A DNA stretch of 64,000 bases from Megascapheus bottae (GCA_024803745.1 JANJXV010000002.1:42305757-42369756), one strand, 5' to 3'. Shown: positions 21,021-33,946, counted from the first letter of the stretch. Numbers and translations are program-made. Notes: a model not told the origin generated them from the sequence alone.

Positions 21021-22784
21021 GTGACCATTTGAAGGATTTTAAGAAAACAGACAGAAGATCTACAGAACTCCTCCCTTCTCACTCCATGCACAACACAGTA
21101 CCTGATGCTTAAATTTAGATTGAGGCAAAAGTTACAAGTGATCAGGTTCACTGAATGTACACCTAAGGCTTAATCTTGAATATTCAACTTTTATTTTTGT
21201 CAGAATTAGATTGATGGGTATGGTATTTGTATGTAAAACAAAAAAAGGCTTTCTCTCACAGCTCACTCAAGTAAAAACTGAGGTTCACCTTTCTCAACAG
21301 TCAAGTGTCTAGATCCTATTTTTCAGTGTATCCTGGATTCACAAAATCTCATCCCCGGGACTGAAGGATCTTCCTTTGGTATCTCAAGGTAGACAGGTAC
21401 ACTTAAAAACAAAGACACATGAGTTGCTAGCCCATGGTTACATAAAAATTTTCACAGCAGTTATCACTCTTAAGCAAGGGTTATGTCTCTGTAACTACCA
21501 TGTTTATCTACTTGTGTAATCTATATATGGATATGTACATGGCACAATAAGTGATACAGTGATAGCCTCAGCTCATATCTTGAAAATTCACCTTTTGGCT
21601 CCATATACAGACAACCAATTAGTCATCTCGTAGTTCCCTTCTATTTTTCTTAACTTCTCCGTATGTAGCTAGAAAGTATGCTAAAGCTTTATTCCACTTA
21701 ACTTCCAAATATTCTACATTTTAATCTGTTTAATTTTGTCCTCAGTCTTGAGAGTACCCAGGTGATTAGGTCCAAATATTGACATCATCTTACATTCTTT
21801 ATCATATATCTGCCAGCTGTCACCAAAAGAAATCTTGTGTGATAGCAACGTTCACATTTTTTTTGTCCACTGAAAACAAATACTTAAGTGTAGATATCTC
21901 CAAAATATGAAAAAAATTATGGTCTTAAGTATAAAACTGAGACGCTGGAATTGTTAGTATAAATTGTCTACAATAACGCTAAAAATGTTTAAAGAACATC
22001 TATCTTTTAAAATTGTTTCGTATTATATCATTACTTATTTGACTCTCAGTGTATACTAAAATAGCACCAGCAAAAAAGCAATTCTGAAAAGCAATTCTGA
22101 TAGATATGTTGTTATATCAACTGAGATTAATAGTGATACATTTCTCTAAACTAACAAGAAATGAATGTTGAAATCCCTGTGATTGATGGCAATATTGCAG
22201 ATTTGGTACAAGGTCATCTAATAATCAGTTCTAATGGCATTCAACACTTGTGTTGCACTCTGTTCTTTACAATGTGCTATACAAATGTTATTGTACTTGT
22301 AAAAGTTCAATAGTAATTAGCCAAACCTAAAGTCCACGATGGATACAGCATGTGAACAGCTGTGGGGACTGCAATGGCAAACAAGTAACCACTAGATGTC
22401 AGCAAAATGTTAATGATAAGGACCACACACTAGGCAGCCCAGGTGTTCTGCTATCTCAGCAGGGACAGGCCTATTAAATCGGGGAACTGTTGGTGAATTT
22501 TCTCTGGGTAAATTCTATCACTTGAGGTAGCATGCTTCCAGTTCCAATAACCATCCCATAGTAACACTTCCACTTTTTCACTGGAAGTAAGATTGGCCTA
22601 GATTCCTACAATTTCATTAGACAGAGGAATATTTTATACTCTGTGCTAAACATTCAAACCTGGACCTACTTACAACAGCGCATTTCACTGTTGTTTGTTT
22701 TTAAATGGAAGATAAAATTTGCAAGTCTCAAAAAATAATAAGCACCATACCATCAAATGATAAATTGTTTTCTTTCCAGTGGCA

Positions 22785-23096
22785 TGTGTTCTCCAGCCTG
22801 GTACACCTGCAATCTCAGCCACTCAGCAGGCAGGAAGATCAAGTCTCAATATCAGCCCAGGCAAAAAGTCCTGCCCACATCAACAAACAACCCAGGCCTT
22901 GTGTTTTATACCTGTAATCCCAGCTACACAGGAGGCATAGGAAGGAAGACTGAGGTCCTCGGCCAGCCCCACCCAAAAGAATGAGACCCTATCTGAAATA
23001 ACCCAAAGTAAAAAAGGCTTAAGGTGTGGCTCATGTGCTAAAGCACGTACCTGTTGGGCATGAGTTCCTGAATTCAAACCCTCATACAAAGGAAAG
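22785..23096 (+). repeat. B1 / B1-ID cluster
   Basis: Two B1-like units (near 22800 and 22905, GTGTTTTATACCTGTAATCC) followed by an ID-like arm (GGTGTGGCTCATGTGCTAAA). Confidence 0.75.
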
Positions 23097-23594
23097 AAAA
23101 AGGCAAGGATTCCCCATACTGTATCCTCAAAAAGTATCAGGAATGATAAAGTGCTAACTTTTGTGTAAGCAAAACAGGAAAGTAAAGGGAGGGCTTCTTG
23201 GAGGCCTCATGCTTTTAATTGGCAGAGAAGTAAGTTTTCAGTAAATTTTCGTGTCTTCGGCAGAACTAGTTCCCACTTCCACACATGAAGGTAAGAGTCA
23301 AGAAAGAAGGTAAAAAAAAGAATGAACAAATAACCATCTTATAACTAACAAAAATAAAATTCAAAGTTAGATACACTTAGATATGTGATGTCACTATGTG
23401 CATAAATACCTTTACTATAGATAATTTTCAGTTATCTCTGTAATCCTGACATTTAAATAACTTTAAAAACTAATGAGGACCACATATGAAAGTTATTACT
23501 GAGCATTGTTACTGGCTGCAAGTTGGCTGCACCGAAACTGCAATTTTCCTCAGCATTTTAATATCCTGAGCTACCTACCCTTCTCATGAACATA

Positions 23595-23745
23595 TTGAGG
23601 ACAGGGAGAAGAAAGCAGTGGAAGGGGAGAAAGGAGAGAGGGAGAAGATAACAAAGGAAGGGAGACATGAGGAAAGGAAAGAAAAAGGAGAGAGGGAGAA
23701 AAGGAAGAGGGAAGTAAGAAAGGAGAGTAGGGAGAGAGAGAGAGA
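23595..23745. repeat. Polypurine tract (GGGAGA/GAAAG-rich)
   Basis: About 150 bases almost entirely A and G on plus, without a regular unit; a possible triplex-prone tract. Confidence 0.9.
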
Positions 23746-24149
23746 CCTTATCTCATATTTTGGTTGTAAAATGCAGATCTCAACCCTTCATTCAACTCAA
23801 ACAATAGCTAAATAGTTCTAGCCATCCTATAAGTCATTTTCTACAATCAAGAGAGATTCCAACAATGCCACAAAATCCTTTTTCCCATATCTAGACCACA
23901 CTCGTGTCACTTCATTCTTAAAGTATTTATTGAACTGGGTGAGTGCTCATGGTTCTTATACATTCTTAGCCTGCACAAGGTCAAGATCTCATGAGTATCA
24001 CCTACTAAGTAGATGTGTGAACTTGTTCATTGTGATGAAATCTGTTGTGCATGCAGGTACTTTACCAGTTCATTTATTTTTTGTTAATCTGAACCAAACA
24101 GACTATATAGTATAGCTGTAGCTTTTTTATTATCATCATCATCATTATT

Positions 24150-24370
24150 TTGTTCCTCATGGGGCATGAACTCAGGGCTTTGGCACTGTCTGTAGCTTTT
24201 TTGCTCAAGTCTAGCACCCTACCACTTTGAGCCATAGCACCACTCCTGGTGGTTAATTTGGGATAAAAGTCTCACAGACTTTCCTACCCAGGATGACTTT
24301 GAACTACAATCCTGAAATCTCAGCCATCTGAGTAGCTAGGATTGTAGGCATGAGCCACCAGCACCTGGCA
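24150..24370 (-). repeat. B1-ID composite SINE
   Basis: Minus copy: the ID arm (GCTCAAGTCTAGCACCCTAC) comes first, then the B1 arm ending GGCATGAGCCACCAGCACC. Confidence 0.87.
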
Positions 24371-25219
24371 AAGTTGTATTTTTAAATAATAAGTTTCTAA
24401 AGCCTAGAAATGTAAGTATTGATTAACTGCAGCTGTAACAGTAAAAGTTAAATAGTAAAATGATAAATATATAAAAGCTTAAGTAACATAATAAACAGCA
24501 AATAGTGGTAAAAGGTTAATAAATGAGACATTAGTGCTTATAGTTTGCTGTTTTATAGAAAAAATAAATCTCAGAGAATTCAAATCTGAGGTTCTAAGGC
24601 ATAACAGTTTACATAGGTACAGTGTAGATCTTGATGATAATTTCTGACAGTCTCACAACACATTATTTTACCCACAAGTTGCAGACTAACTAATTGAATG
24701 TGCTGCTAAATGTGTTTAATATAGTTTATTCTTTCCTGATTTGTTTTCTTTCACAATAAATTTAAAATATTTAGATTAAAACGGAAAATACTTATAAAAG
24801 CATCATCTCTGGGGTGCAGAGGATCCATTAGTGTGAAATAGGATAAGAATCATTCATGTAGCAAATGTTTGTTTCCCAGTCAGGGATTTATGGGTAAATG
24901 TAAATCATCAGAGTCCCTTACGCCAATCAAATTCAAGTGATTTCACCAGATCCTGAAGAAAAGGTTAAGTCAGACATTCAAGGTCCACATACCTCAATGA
25001 TAAGTTAGTATAAGACAAAACTAAGGTCATAAATAATAAGTTAGGAAATTAGATTTGTTGTTCCCTATTGAAGCAAACAATCCTAGTGAAACATAATGAA
25101 AACTCTGCAAAGGAACTGAAGACCAGATTGGTTCCTGCACTGCCATAATGCCCAAGTTTGCTGGCAAAGGGGGAGCCAGTGGCTAAGGATCTGTTTGAGA
25201 GGAAATGGAGACAACATAC

Positions 25220-25309
25220 TTGTATTCAAGAGTGGTATCAAAGCAGCAGTTTTCCAGGGCATCCAACGACTTCATCAGGAGAAGGTTCATCTGTTGGCCG
25301 GATATATCA
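25220..25309 (-). CDS. FOCAD: FOCAD exon e8 (90 nt)
   Basis: Acceptor ...tatctag; the first T completes Ser from e7, then DISGQQMNLLLMKSLDALEN, CCFDTTLEY and AA of the next Asn. The donor is gtatgt. Human differs at E-to-Q and S-to-T positions. Enters and leaves in phase 2, with a length that is a multiple of three. It contains the Cys-Cys pair and Met/Leu-rich helix typical of this part of the protein. Confidence 0.95.
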
Positions 25310-27116
25310 CTAGATAACATTCAAGGGAAGGAAAAAAATTATCAATACTCATTCAACTGTTCAAAACTCGTAAGACACAATCATTCCCTATACCATGGAA
25401 ACTCATAAAAAGAAAAAAGTTCCCTGTTAATCTTCTTCTGGAAACATCAGCACTTCTTTACAAAAAAGCAAACAGTAACAAGGTATTGACGATTAACATA
25501 CACTTATTTTCCAGACAAACTGAATCAGATAGACTATTCAGCAATTTGGTTTCTAAAGAACAGAATCACTTACAAACCTGTAAAATTCCCTTTAACTTTT
25601 TTCATAATATTCAAGTTTCAAATCACTAAAAAATAAATCTAAGCCAAAACTGCAAGTATTTTTAAAATATCCTAAGTTCTAAATATTTCTAAAATATTAA
25701 CCTATTGAGTGATATGATCAATAGTTATTCCAAAGTTCTTTACTACAAAGATTGTAACTTCTAATTGCATCTCTCCACTACACAGGCTATACATTCTATT
25801 TCTTTACTTATACATTAAAGAGAGAAAATCCACAGCTTTTAAAAATAATTATCTAGGAAGAAGGAAGTACTATATAGCAAAACACAACTTAGGAGGCTCT
25901 GTGGCTGGTTCTTTTGGCACAGAGTGGACTTCCTCATTGATACCTGATCATCACTGACCCTTGATCATTCAGAGGTCCCCCATCTCAGCTTGCACAATGC
26001 TTGCCTCAGATCAGTCAACTGAAGAGCAGACCTAGGAATGTCAACTAACTCTAGAGCATGCTAAGTAACAGCCCCTCAAACCAACACTAAAGCAATGCCA
26101 AGATGAAGGATTATATGTTTTGTCGTTAAGGAAACACATATGCATTTACCCAAATATACAGATATAATAGCATTAACTCAGTAAATCTGATGAGAGTTGT
26201 TTAGGGAGTGAAATACACTTACATATGCTAAACAAATGTTAATGTGATCATACTTGTATCCTCTAGGGGTTGAGCTTGGGATAGTATACTCTACTGAATG
26301 AATACTAGATTGGAATTTAAATTCAGGAAGCCTTTTGATAGGCCTTAGTGGACTGGTTGTCATAATTCTCTTTTACAAAGTGATTTTTCATTTTTTGGAA
26401 TCAATTCTGGGCCAAAGTAGTCATTTGGATCTCTTTGGTGTTATTAACTGTTCAAAGACAACAACAGCTCTCAAAACAGATATCTTGTATTAAGAAAAAA
26501 TCATAAATGTTTCTCCAAACTGTCATTCTATGGCAACACTGTAATTATCTAGTAGAACTTCTATTAGTACAAGGCCCGTTTCCTCTGCTCCCAAAACCGG
26601 GAAGGTGGAAACCATGGATAATTGCATGGGCCCGAGGAAGAATGCAATCAAACACAGGAACATTAGAGAAAGTTTAAATCTGCATTTATTCTACTTACCC
26701 AGTCACGGAAAGAACTTCTTGATATCCATGCCCAGAATTTTTTAATAGTATAAATTCAAATAAAATTCACAGGGTAGCAATAGCATCCAAGAAAAAGAGA
26801 CAACTGTGTTGAGTGAATCACCATAGGATTTTTTATACAGCATGATGAAATTAACAACGAATGCAAGTTTTTCAGCCCTACAACCAGCAGTGTCTCATCA
26901 TAAGTTAATGACAAAAGCCAGAGCTAGGACAGGATGAAATGAATTGCCTGAAATGAAAATGCCACAGCTCATTTTTAGTTGTAAAGCATGTTGCTTGCAA
27001 GGATCCTGAAAAAGGAGCCTGAATGCAGATGGTGAAAAGCCTGTCATTTGTAGCACAGTAACAAAGCAGGAAACATACCCTGAGAAGTTCTAACTCTGTA
27101 AAAATACCTTGTGCTC

Positions 27117-27120
<4 letters not shown>

Positions 27121-27169
<49 letters not shown>
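27121..27169. repeat. AC microsatellite
   Basis: About 24 AC units, giving spurious VC-repeat open frames on minus. Confidence 0.97.
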
Positions 27170-27173
<4 letters not shown>

Positions 27174-27569
27174 CAATTCCCACACAAAGGGCAGATTTTT
27201 TTTCCCATCTAGAGACAGCCAATACATATTAATTCTAGTGAACAGAACAAAATGAATTTTCTGTCCATGCTCCATTTATGACTGCAGGCTCAAAGCGAAT
27301 AATCCCAATCTTCTGACAGATGTTTTCAGAAGCTGAAAATGATCACCTGAAATATATGACTTCCCCAGATCAATAGCAATTCTCATAAAAGCGTCATATA
27401 TCAATGTATGTACAAAATAATATAAATTAAAAGCACAAACTTTGTTAGCTTTAAAATAGAATCTACACACAATACTCTGTCAGCTAGCTTCTTCACACCA
27501 ACACCACATTTTCACTTTTGAACTGGTTGGCAACCAAGGGAGTTTAAAGACAGCTAACAAATCTAGTGC

Positions 27570-27785
27570 TGGTATCTCACACCTGTACGCCTATAATGCT
27601 AGCTACTCAGGAGGCTGAGATCAGAGGACTGCAGTTAAAAGCCAGCCCAGGAATGAAAGTCTGTGAGATTCTTATCTCCAATTAATCACTGGAAAACTGG
27701 AAGTGATGTTGTGGCTTAAGTGGTAGAGCACTAGCCTTGAGCTCAGGGACAGTGCCCCAGCCCAGACTTCAAGCCCCACAACCAA
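27570..27785 (+). repeat. B1-ID composite SINE
   Basis: B1 arm (TCTCACACCTGTACGCCTAT) and ID arm (GGCTTAAGTGGTAGAGCACT); its tail runs into a CATA array. Confidence 0.88.
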
Positions 27786-27794
27786 GAAAAGAAG

Positions 27795-27968
27795 TCATAC
27801 ATACATACATACATACATACATACATACATACATACATACATACGTACATACATACGTACATACATGTATGCAAATACACACACCTATACATACATACAT
27901 ATGCAAATATACACACATCTATACATACATACATACATACATACATACATACATACATACATACATAC
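27795..27968. repeat. CATA tetranucleotide array
   Basis: About 40 CATA/CGTA/CATG units with two imperfect interruptions near 27866-27925. It produces spurious Tyr/His/Ile-repeat frames on plus and Tyr/Val/Cys/Met-repeat frames on minus. Confidence 0.95.
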
Positions 27969-28797
27969 AACTAACCCCATGTTATCCTATTTCCTATGCA
28001 GGAAAATGTGGTTAAATTCCAAGTCCCTGGCATCAAAATATTCCTGACTATCAAATATTCATATTAGATCACACTGTCATCAATCTGGGTATATAGAATT
28101 CTAAGATTTCATATAAAATAAAGCATAAACAATACAAATAACAGAACTGGAATAGGTTCATACACAAGAAAGTGTTTCCATTTAGTGGAATTTTCCACCT
28201 GGGTCTTTGATATTCCATTAGCTTTATTCAAGGATAAAGTCCCCTAAACAAGCAATGAAACTGAATAAAGCACACAGTATAATATGCACAGATTAAGACT
28301 CTTTAAGGATTATTAAAATGTAGCCAGGGCACAGGATGAAAGTAGTATTTAAAGCTGGGTACATGCAGTTCTCTAGTGATCCAGTGATTTCCAATACCCC
28401 TCAGGCACAAGGGATGCCCTAATCCTTTCCTTCCAGTTTACAATGATATAATTTTTTTTAAAAAATAAGTATTTTCATTGCCTACAAAATAATGAAAAAG
28501 TATAGTACCACCAGATTAGGTTTTTGCTCATGACTATAACACAAATGTACTTGATTATTTCATCATAGTATAAAATGACTTTCAAGTAGCCAATCAGTTT
28601 AATCCATTAATCCTTAAAATGTATAGCATCTACATGATGCTATTTTAGACAGACTAATTCACTCATAAGGGAGAACAAAGGATAAACTTGCACATCTCAA
28701 ACATTTTAGTAGCTATACATTGCTCAAACATAACTTTTAGGTTTGACTGTGTAAATATACAAAATCCTTCACCTAAATCACCAAGAAAAAAGGAAGG

Positions 28798-28902
28798 AAT
28801 CATTTTAATAAACTATACCTGAGTGTCTCTTCGCACAAGAAAAAAGAGAGAAATCATTTTAATAAACTATACCTGAGCTTTTCCTCGCACAAGCGAGAGA
28901 GA
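28798..28902. repeat. 54-bp tandem duplication over e7 end and donor
   Basis: Two copies at 54-bp period; both carry AATAAACTATACCTGAG (28807-28823 and 28861-28877). The copy at 28852 on includes the last ~30 nt of e7; the other is intronic. Confidence 0.93.
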
Positions 28903-29111
28903 AACATCCCCAAAGCAAGGCCCACGTGGATTTGCACGGCTTGAGATTCATCCGCATTCGGTTTCCCAGGTAACCTGGCAGTCAGCATGTTCAGGATCTC
29001 CTCAACCTTCTCTTTGCAAGAGATAATGAAAACTGGCACAAGGAGAGACAAAGCCGTGGCAGCAGCAGAACGGGCAATGGCACTAGCTGTGTTTTCACCA
29101 GAATACGATTT
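28873..29111 (-). CDS. FOCAD: FOCAD exon e7 (239 nt, largest in window)
   Basis: Acceptor ...ccctag, 79 codons plus AG, donor gtatag. The product begins KSYSGENTASAIARSAAATA, has a hydrophobic helix LSLLVPVFIISC, the conserved KEKVEEILNMLTARLPGKP, and ends SRLCEEKL with the following Ser codon split. It is nearly identical to human over its whole length. Enters in phase 0 and leaves in phase 2. The last part of the exon and its donor are tandemly duplicated 54 bp away inside the intron (28798-28851). Using that second donor would add an in-frame TGA after six codons, so the first donor is the expected one. Confidence 0.97.
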
Positions 29112-30872
29112 CTAGGGCATGCCAAAGGAAGAAAAGGGGGTTAGCCTTTTGTCAAAAACATAAAGGAGGCACACCTGCCACAAAAACACTACACAGCAAT
29201 ACAAGCTTTTTTTTCCCCTCACATTTATCTCCACTAAATGTGTTGGCTACAGTTTTATTTTTTTCTCAATGAAGCAATTTGCTAATCGTGTCACTTAAGT
29301 AATTGTGTCTCTTTAAATCTGAAAAAGAAAAATGAAAAGTCCCAATATACTGAAAGAATTCCAGTGTTTTTAAAAGCCCACATATACACAAAATGAAAAA
29401 TGAAGCTATCTGAACTTGGATAAACCCCAAAGCCATGTTACAGATGCCCAGAAAAGTAAGAATGTTCCAGGAAAGACAGAAAAAAAATTGAAGGAAAAAA
29501 GAATATAAGTTTAATATAGAGAGAATCATGTGTTAAGTTTAGCTCAAAGATCTATTGGCATATCTCCCAAAAATTTTGGTGGGAATACTTCCAAGTAGAT
29601 GGATTATTTCCTACAGGGGGTTAATTCCTTTTAATTAAAAAGGAAGTTGAAATCCTAAAAGCCTCTGGTTACAAAGCAATAACTAGCTATTCAAAATGAA
29701 ATTGAGAGCACTATATGCTCCATCTGATATGTAATTATGGGTAAAGAAATGAGTAACAGCTCTAATAAAATGACAGGATAGCTGAATTTGAACAGCTTCT
29801 ACCAGAATTCCATGTCAGCTCGACCACTCTACACAATTATCTATGTGCCTCAAGTAGAAGAGAAAACCCGTCTATCATTCCTCACTATTACTCATTTCAA
29901 ATTTTCAGACATGCCATAAAAGCAGTGTTGTCTGTGACAATCAAAACAACTAAAATGTGTTTTTAATTCTGTGCTGACTCTTTCTCTAAGCTCTCGTTCT
30001 TTAAGGATAAAAATCAGACATGTACTAAAGTCACAACTTTAAGTTAATATAGTACTCTCAAATGGCAATGTTACTGAAAATGGCTCAGCTGCTAGAGCAC
30101 AGGAAATAAGGGAAGTGACTTTTGAAGCAGAGCTTTGAAAAGTACAATAACAGAAAAATCACAAAGGTAAAAGGCAACTCTAGTAAAGAGGTTTCCTTAT
30201 TGGTTCATAAGAACTAAGCCAGATTGTTAGAAATCTCACACATTGTCCTGTTCCAGTGAAAGTCTGAATCAGATCGTTACTGCAAGAGTCCATAAAGTTC
30301 CAAACAAGCTAAGCAAATCAGCAGAAAGAAATTACTTCTTTGAGCAAAATCTACTTTCCAGTTCAAGTCTATATAATCTGAGAAGTCATTTTTTATCTTG
30401 AAATATGAATAAAAATATAGTACCAGATCCAAGTTCCAGATGAATACATACCAGGTCCTCTCATGGGCAGGTCAGAGGCTCAAACAATATACAGAGAAGA
30501 TCATAGGCACTGAATGTCAGTCGAAATTTTGATCTTAGCAACAGTTCAAGGATCTGGGCTATATTTTTATTCAAATCAACTATAATCCTCAGCCACTCAG
30601 CTGACTGTCTCATGACTGAGATAATTCCTTCAGCAATGGATACCAATAAGGTAGAACCAAAATAATTCTACATAGATGCAGAAAAAAAAGCACAGTCTAC
30701 TTCTAATAGAGAGAAAATTAAACCAGTGAGCACGCTTTCATGTTGCTACAAGTGTCAGGATACAGCATGAGGATGGAAAATCTTAAAGAGTAGCAGGTCC
30801 TCTTTTGCTATTGTTGTTTTGGTATGGCCAGTGACAACATTCCGTTGTGTTCACTGAGTATTTCACTATCTT

Positions 30873-30929
30873 TTTTTATTTTTAATTGTTGGGTGATTTA
30901 CAGAAGGGGAGAAGTGATGTAAGGAGGGG
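30873..30929 (-). mobile_element. 57-bp retro-insertion with 17-bp target duplication
   Basis: Flanked by a perfect 17-bp repeat GAGTATTTCACTATCTT (30856-30872 and 30930-30946). On minus it ends with an A-rich tail (AACAATTAAAAATAAAAA), as expected of an L1-mobilised RNA. The source RNA is not recognised. Confidence 0.8.
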
Positions 30930-31170
30930 GAGTATTTCACTATCTTAAAACACTTCTTTTTAACACAGTTTAAACAAACTAGCCCTCACAATCTTTCAGA
31001 AAGTCATTAAAGCATTATTTATCTCTTCCATTTGATCAGTACGGAAAACAAAAATTAAGGTTATCAAGTCAATGATCATGAAACAAGGAAAGGAAATATC
31101 TGGAGCTGTGATCACTAGAGAGGATATCACCGAGTTCCTTCATTATACAAATATGGACAAAAAGACCTGA

Positions 31171-32220
31171 AAAGAACTGGTATGCCCATTAAAAGATGGG
31201 CCAAAGACCTAAAGAGAGTCTTCTCTGATGAAGAAATAAGAATGGTCTATAGACACATGAAGAAACGCTCAACATCTCTGGCCATAAAAGAAATGCAAAT
31301 CAAAATAACTCTAAGATTCCACCTCATTCCAGTTAGAATGGCCAGGATCAAGAAACCTAATAACAAATGCTGGTGGGGATGTGGCCAGGAGGGATCACTA
31401 CTACACTATTGGTGGGAGTGTAAACTCATTCAACCACTATGGAAAGCAGTACGGCAGTTCCTCAAAAGACTAAACATAGACCTCCCCTATGACCCAGCAA
31501 TTCCACTACTTGGCATTTACCCAATTTACCAGAAACAAGGACATACTAAATCCACTAGCAAAACGATATTCATTGCAGCACTATTTACCATAGCAAAGAT
31601 ATGGAACAACCCAGATGCCCCTCAGTTGATGAGTGGATCAACAAGATGTGATATCTATACACAATGGAATTCTATGCTGCTGTCAAAAGGAACATGCCCC
31701 ATTTATAAGGAAAAGGAAAGACTTAGAAAAAAATCATATTCAGTGAAGTAAGCCAAACTCAAAGGAACATAGGCTCAATGGTTTCCCTCCTCTGTCATAA
31801 TCAGAAGAAACCTTGGGCTCTCCTAGCAGAGATTTACAATAGAGCAAAACCTAGATTCATAAGACCATATAGGATGAGGCTAAATGAAAGCACCTCCAGG
31901 ATATAGAAACAAAAGCCATATGATGAGTGATTGTTGTCTTTAATGTACTATGTTATCTCTCATCTCTTTTGCTGTCCCTTGGTTATCTCATATTGTTACA
32001 GTATTTTTCCTTGTTATCTGATATATTGTATATATGCTTATTTGGTTATTTGAGATCAGACAGGGAAGGGGGAAAACAAGATGAGGGGTGGGGGAGGGGA
32101 AAGGGAAATGGGGACCAAGACATGAGAAAGGGTATCACAATGTTTATGAAGTAATACACCTTCTATCTGGTGAATATAATGTAACCTTTCTATTAATTAC
32201 AATAAAAATATATGAAAATA
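31171..32220 (+). pseudogene. L1 remnant: ORF2 C-terminus and 3' UTR
   Basis: An open frame of 189 codons (31182-31751) encodes the end of L1 ORF2, the reverse-transcriptase/endonuclease protein: thumb-domain end, then the C-terminal cysteine-rich region (CWWGCGQEG...HYWWECK) and PYDPAIPLLGIYP. It lacks everything upstream and is dead. It is followed by the typical 3' UTR (32040-32215). Imperfect flanking repeats near 31171 and 32220 (AAAGAACTGGTATG / AAAGAATTGGTTATG) suggest its target site. Confidence 0.9.
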
Positions 32221-32594
32221 AAGAATTGGTTATGATCATACCATAAAACATCTAAACTAAAGACTCTTGATACCTCACAATTCAGGCAGTATCTGTCCTA
32301 CTGTAACAGTAGTTCTTGAATCTGAAAAGTCTAGAGAGCTTTCAAAATGCTGGAGAGGGGACAGCTCAGAGCAGTCAAATCAGAGATGGGACCTACGAGT
32401 CACTTTTTCTTTACACCTACATTGTCTAGTCACCATTCACACACATGCACACATTCACTCAAGGTTCCCAGAAACAAGCAGACAACCAAAGTGGTTTTAC
32501 ATTATAGATGATGCATGAGAGTAGGTGATGTCAGAAGAATCAGCTTTTGGCTTTTCTGATCTTTCCTTTTATTATTTTTATTTTGCACACTTAC

Positions 32595-32711
32595 ATGATA
32601 AAAGCAGGAGAAAAGTTGTCCTTTGGGTTGGTAATGGCCATCCACGATAACCAGGAGAGTATCCAGGACCATGGAAACCCACTCCCTCATTGGAAGAAAA
32701 TTAGGTTGAAC
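32595..32711 (-). CDS. FOCAD: FOCAD exon e6 (117 nt)
   Basis: Acceptor ...tctgtag, 39 whole codons, donor gtaagt. The product runs VQPNFLPMREWVSMVLDTLL, then VIVDGHYQPKGQ and ends SCFYH. Human has SWFYY in the last segment, so a Trp-to-Cys and a Tyr-to-His change mark this lineage. The Leu/Val-rich core fits a helical repeat. Symmetrical phase 0 exon. It lies about 370 bp beyond the 3' end of an antisense L1 remnant in the next (downstream) intron. Confidence 0.96.
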
Positions 32712-33946
32712 CTACAGATGAAAAACAATGGGAAATGATAATGGAGGGGGGAGAAAAGCATCTAAACATTTTGACATCCAGGGCATAATCCCTCTCTGTA
32801 TAAAATAATGCACTGTTATTATTCAAACATAAACTTCACCTGCTTAGGCTACATGAGGTGAATAGATGTTTGACAAATAGGCATCTTCACTTATGTCCCA
32901 ATAAGATTTACCTTTTATACAAGATACAGCACAAGTGGGAAAAAAGAATCTATAAAACAACACACCCATAGCCCTTCAGAACTCCATTATGTACAATGAA
33001 TCATGGTAAAAATAATGGTGATAAAGAGGTGGGGAAAAAAAACTGATATAAACTTCTCAGTTTGATTTAGGTATCGTTTTAGAGAACACAATCAACCTCC
33101 TATAACAGTTCTACAACACTTCTAGCATTTTTGCTTAATAATACCAAATAGGTGTCTTACAAAGCTCATAATGACTTTCGCTTGAGAAATTGTAAGAAAA
33201 CTCCATTCACTAAAAAGAAATGTTGGTTATGAAAAATCATTCATGACCACTGATGTCAGCACTTGTTAATTCACATGGCAACATCAGTGATACCAACTAT
33301 GACCATCAATCCAGTGCTGAGTATCTCCTTGGGGAAAAATGTCTTGAATCAAATAAGACCTTCATCTTATTATTTAATTGTTAGTCATGTACAGACTTGA
33401 GTAAAGTTTGAAAACTTCAACTTTAGTCAAATACTGACATCTTAAGTAAAGATGCCATCAAGTAAAGCCATCAAAAATAAGAGCAAAGTTCCATCTCTGT
33501 GCTGCATAGCTTTATGAAAGTGGGGATGGGCAAAGAGCAAGAGAGCCTAGACTTCAAACTCTGAGCTAGACCCTCTCCCTCTACCCCCACACTGTTATTC
33601 CAGGACAAGTTAACTATATAACTTCTAGCTCTGCATAATTCACACCAAAATAATAGGAGCATTGAAAAGAAAAGGGATCTCAACTTTTTAGGTTGTATCT
33701 ATTTAATATGTGGTCTTTACTAAAGTATTCCATAGCTCTTTAAAGGAAATAGTTCCTCTGTAAATTGTTTTCATCATTCTCATTATTAAAATAATATTCT
33801 GGGCCCTGAAATCAGCCTTCACACGTGAAGTAATTATACTTTTGCCATTCTTACAATAATCCCTAGGCCTCTTCCCCTTCTCTAATTTATAGATCTTGCC
33901 ACACATTTTCCTATTCTCTTATTTTCTAATAATATGCTCCTCTTTT

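Larger units (their letters stand above)
17730..25219. other. Intron e8-e9: contents
   Basis: About 7.5 kb. It holds a SINE cluster with a GA/GGGA microsatellite (17947-18862), a GT microsatellite, an L1/ID composite insertion (20316-20634), a degenerate SINE at 20728-20838, an L2-like fragment near 20925-21020, a B1 cluster (22785-23096), a polypurine tract and a minus B1-ID (24150-24370). 21020-22780 and 24371-25219 show nothing recognisable. Confidence 0.75.
25310..28872. other. Intron e7-e8: contents
   Basis: About 3.6 kb. 25310-27118 and 27970-28797 contain no repeat or gene I can name. Between them are an AC microsatellite and a B1-ID followed by a long CATA tetranucleotide array. The intron begins (transcript sense) with the duplicated exon end of e7. 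Confidence 0.8.
29112..32594. other. Intron e6-e7: contents
   Basis: About 3.5 kb. 29112-30855 is AT-rich without recognised features. It then holds a 57-bp mini-insertion with target duplication (30873-30929) and an L1 ORF2-3' UTR remnant (31171-32220). Confidence 0.8.

Noticed and set aside
26905..27275. Val-Cys-repeat frames on minus
   Set aside because: Translations of the AC microsatellite.
27795..27968. CRISPR-like regular repetition
   Set aside because: A simple tetranucleotide microsatellite in a vertebrate intron; no spacers, no cas genes.
27737..28047. Long frames of His/Ile/Tyr and Cys/Val/Met repeats
   Set aside because: Translations of a CATA tetranucleotide array; no start context, no homology.
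31182..31751. The longest open frame in the window (189 codons)
   Set aside because: It is the C-terminal end of L1 ORF2 (cysteine-rich region), a truncated retrotransposon remnant, not a host gene.
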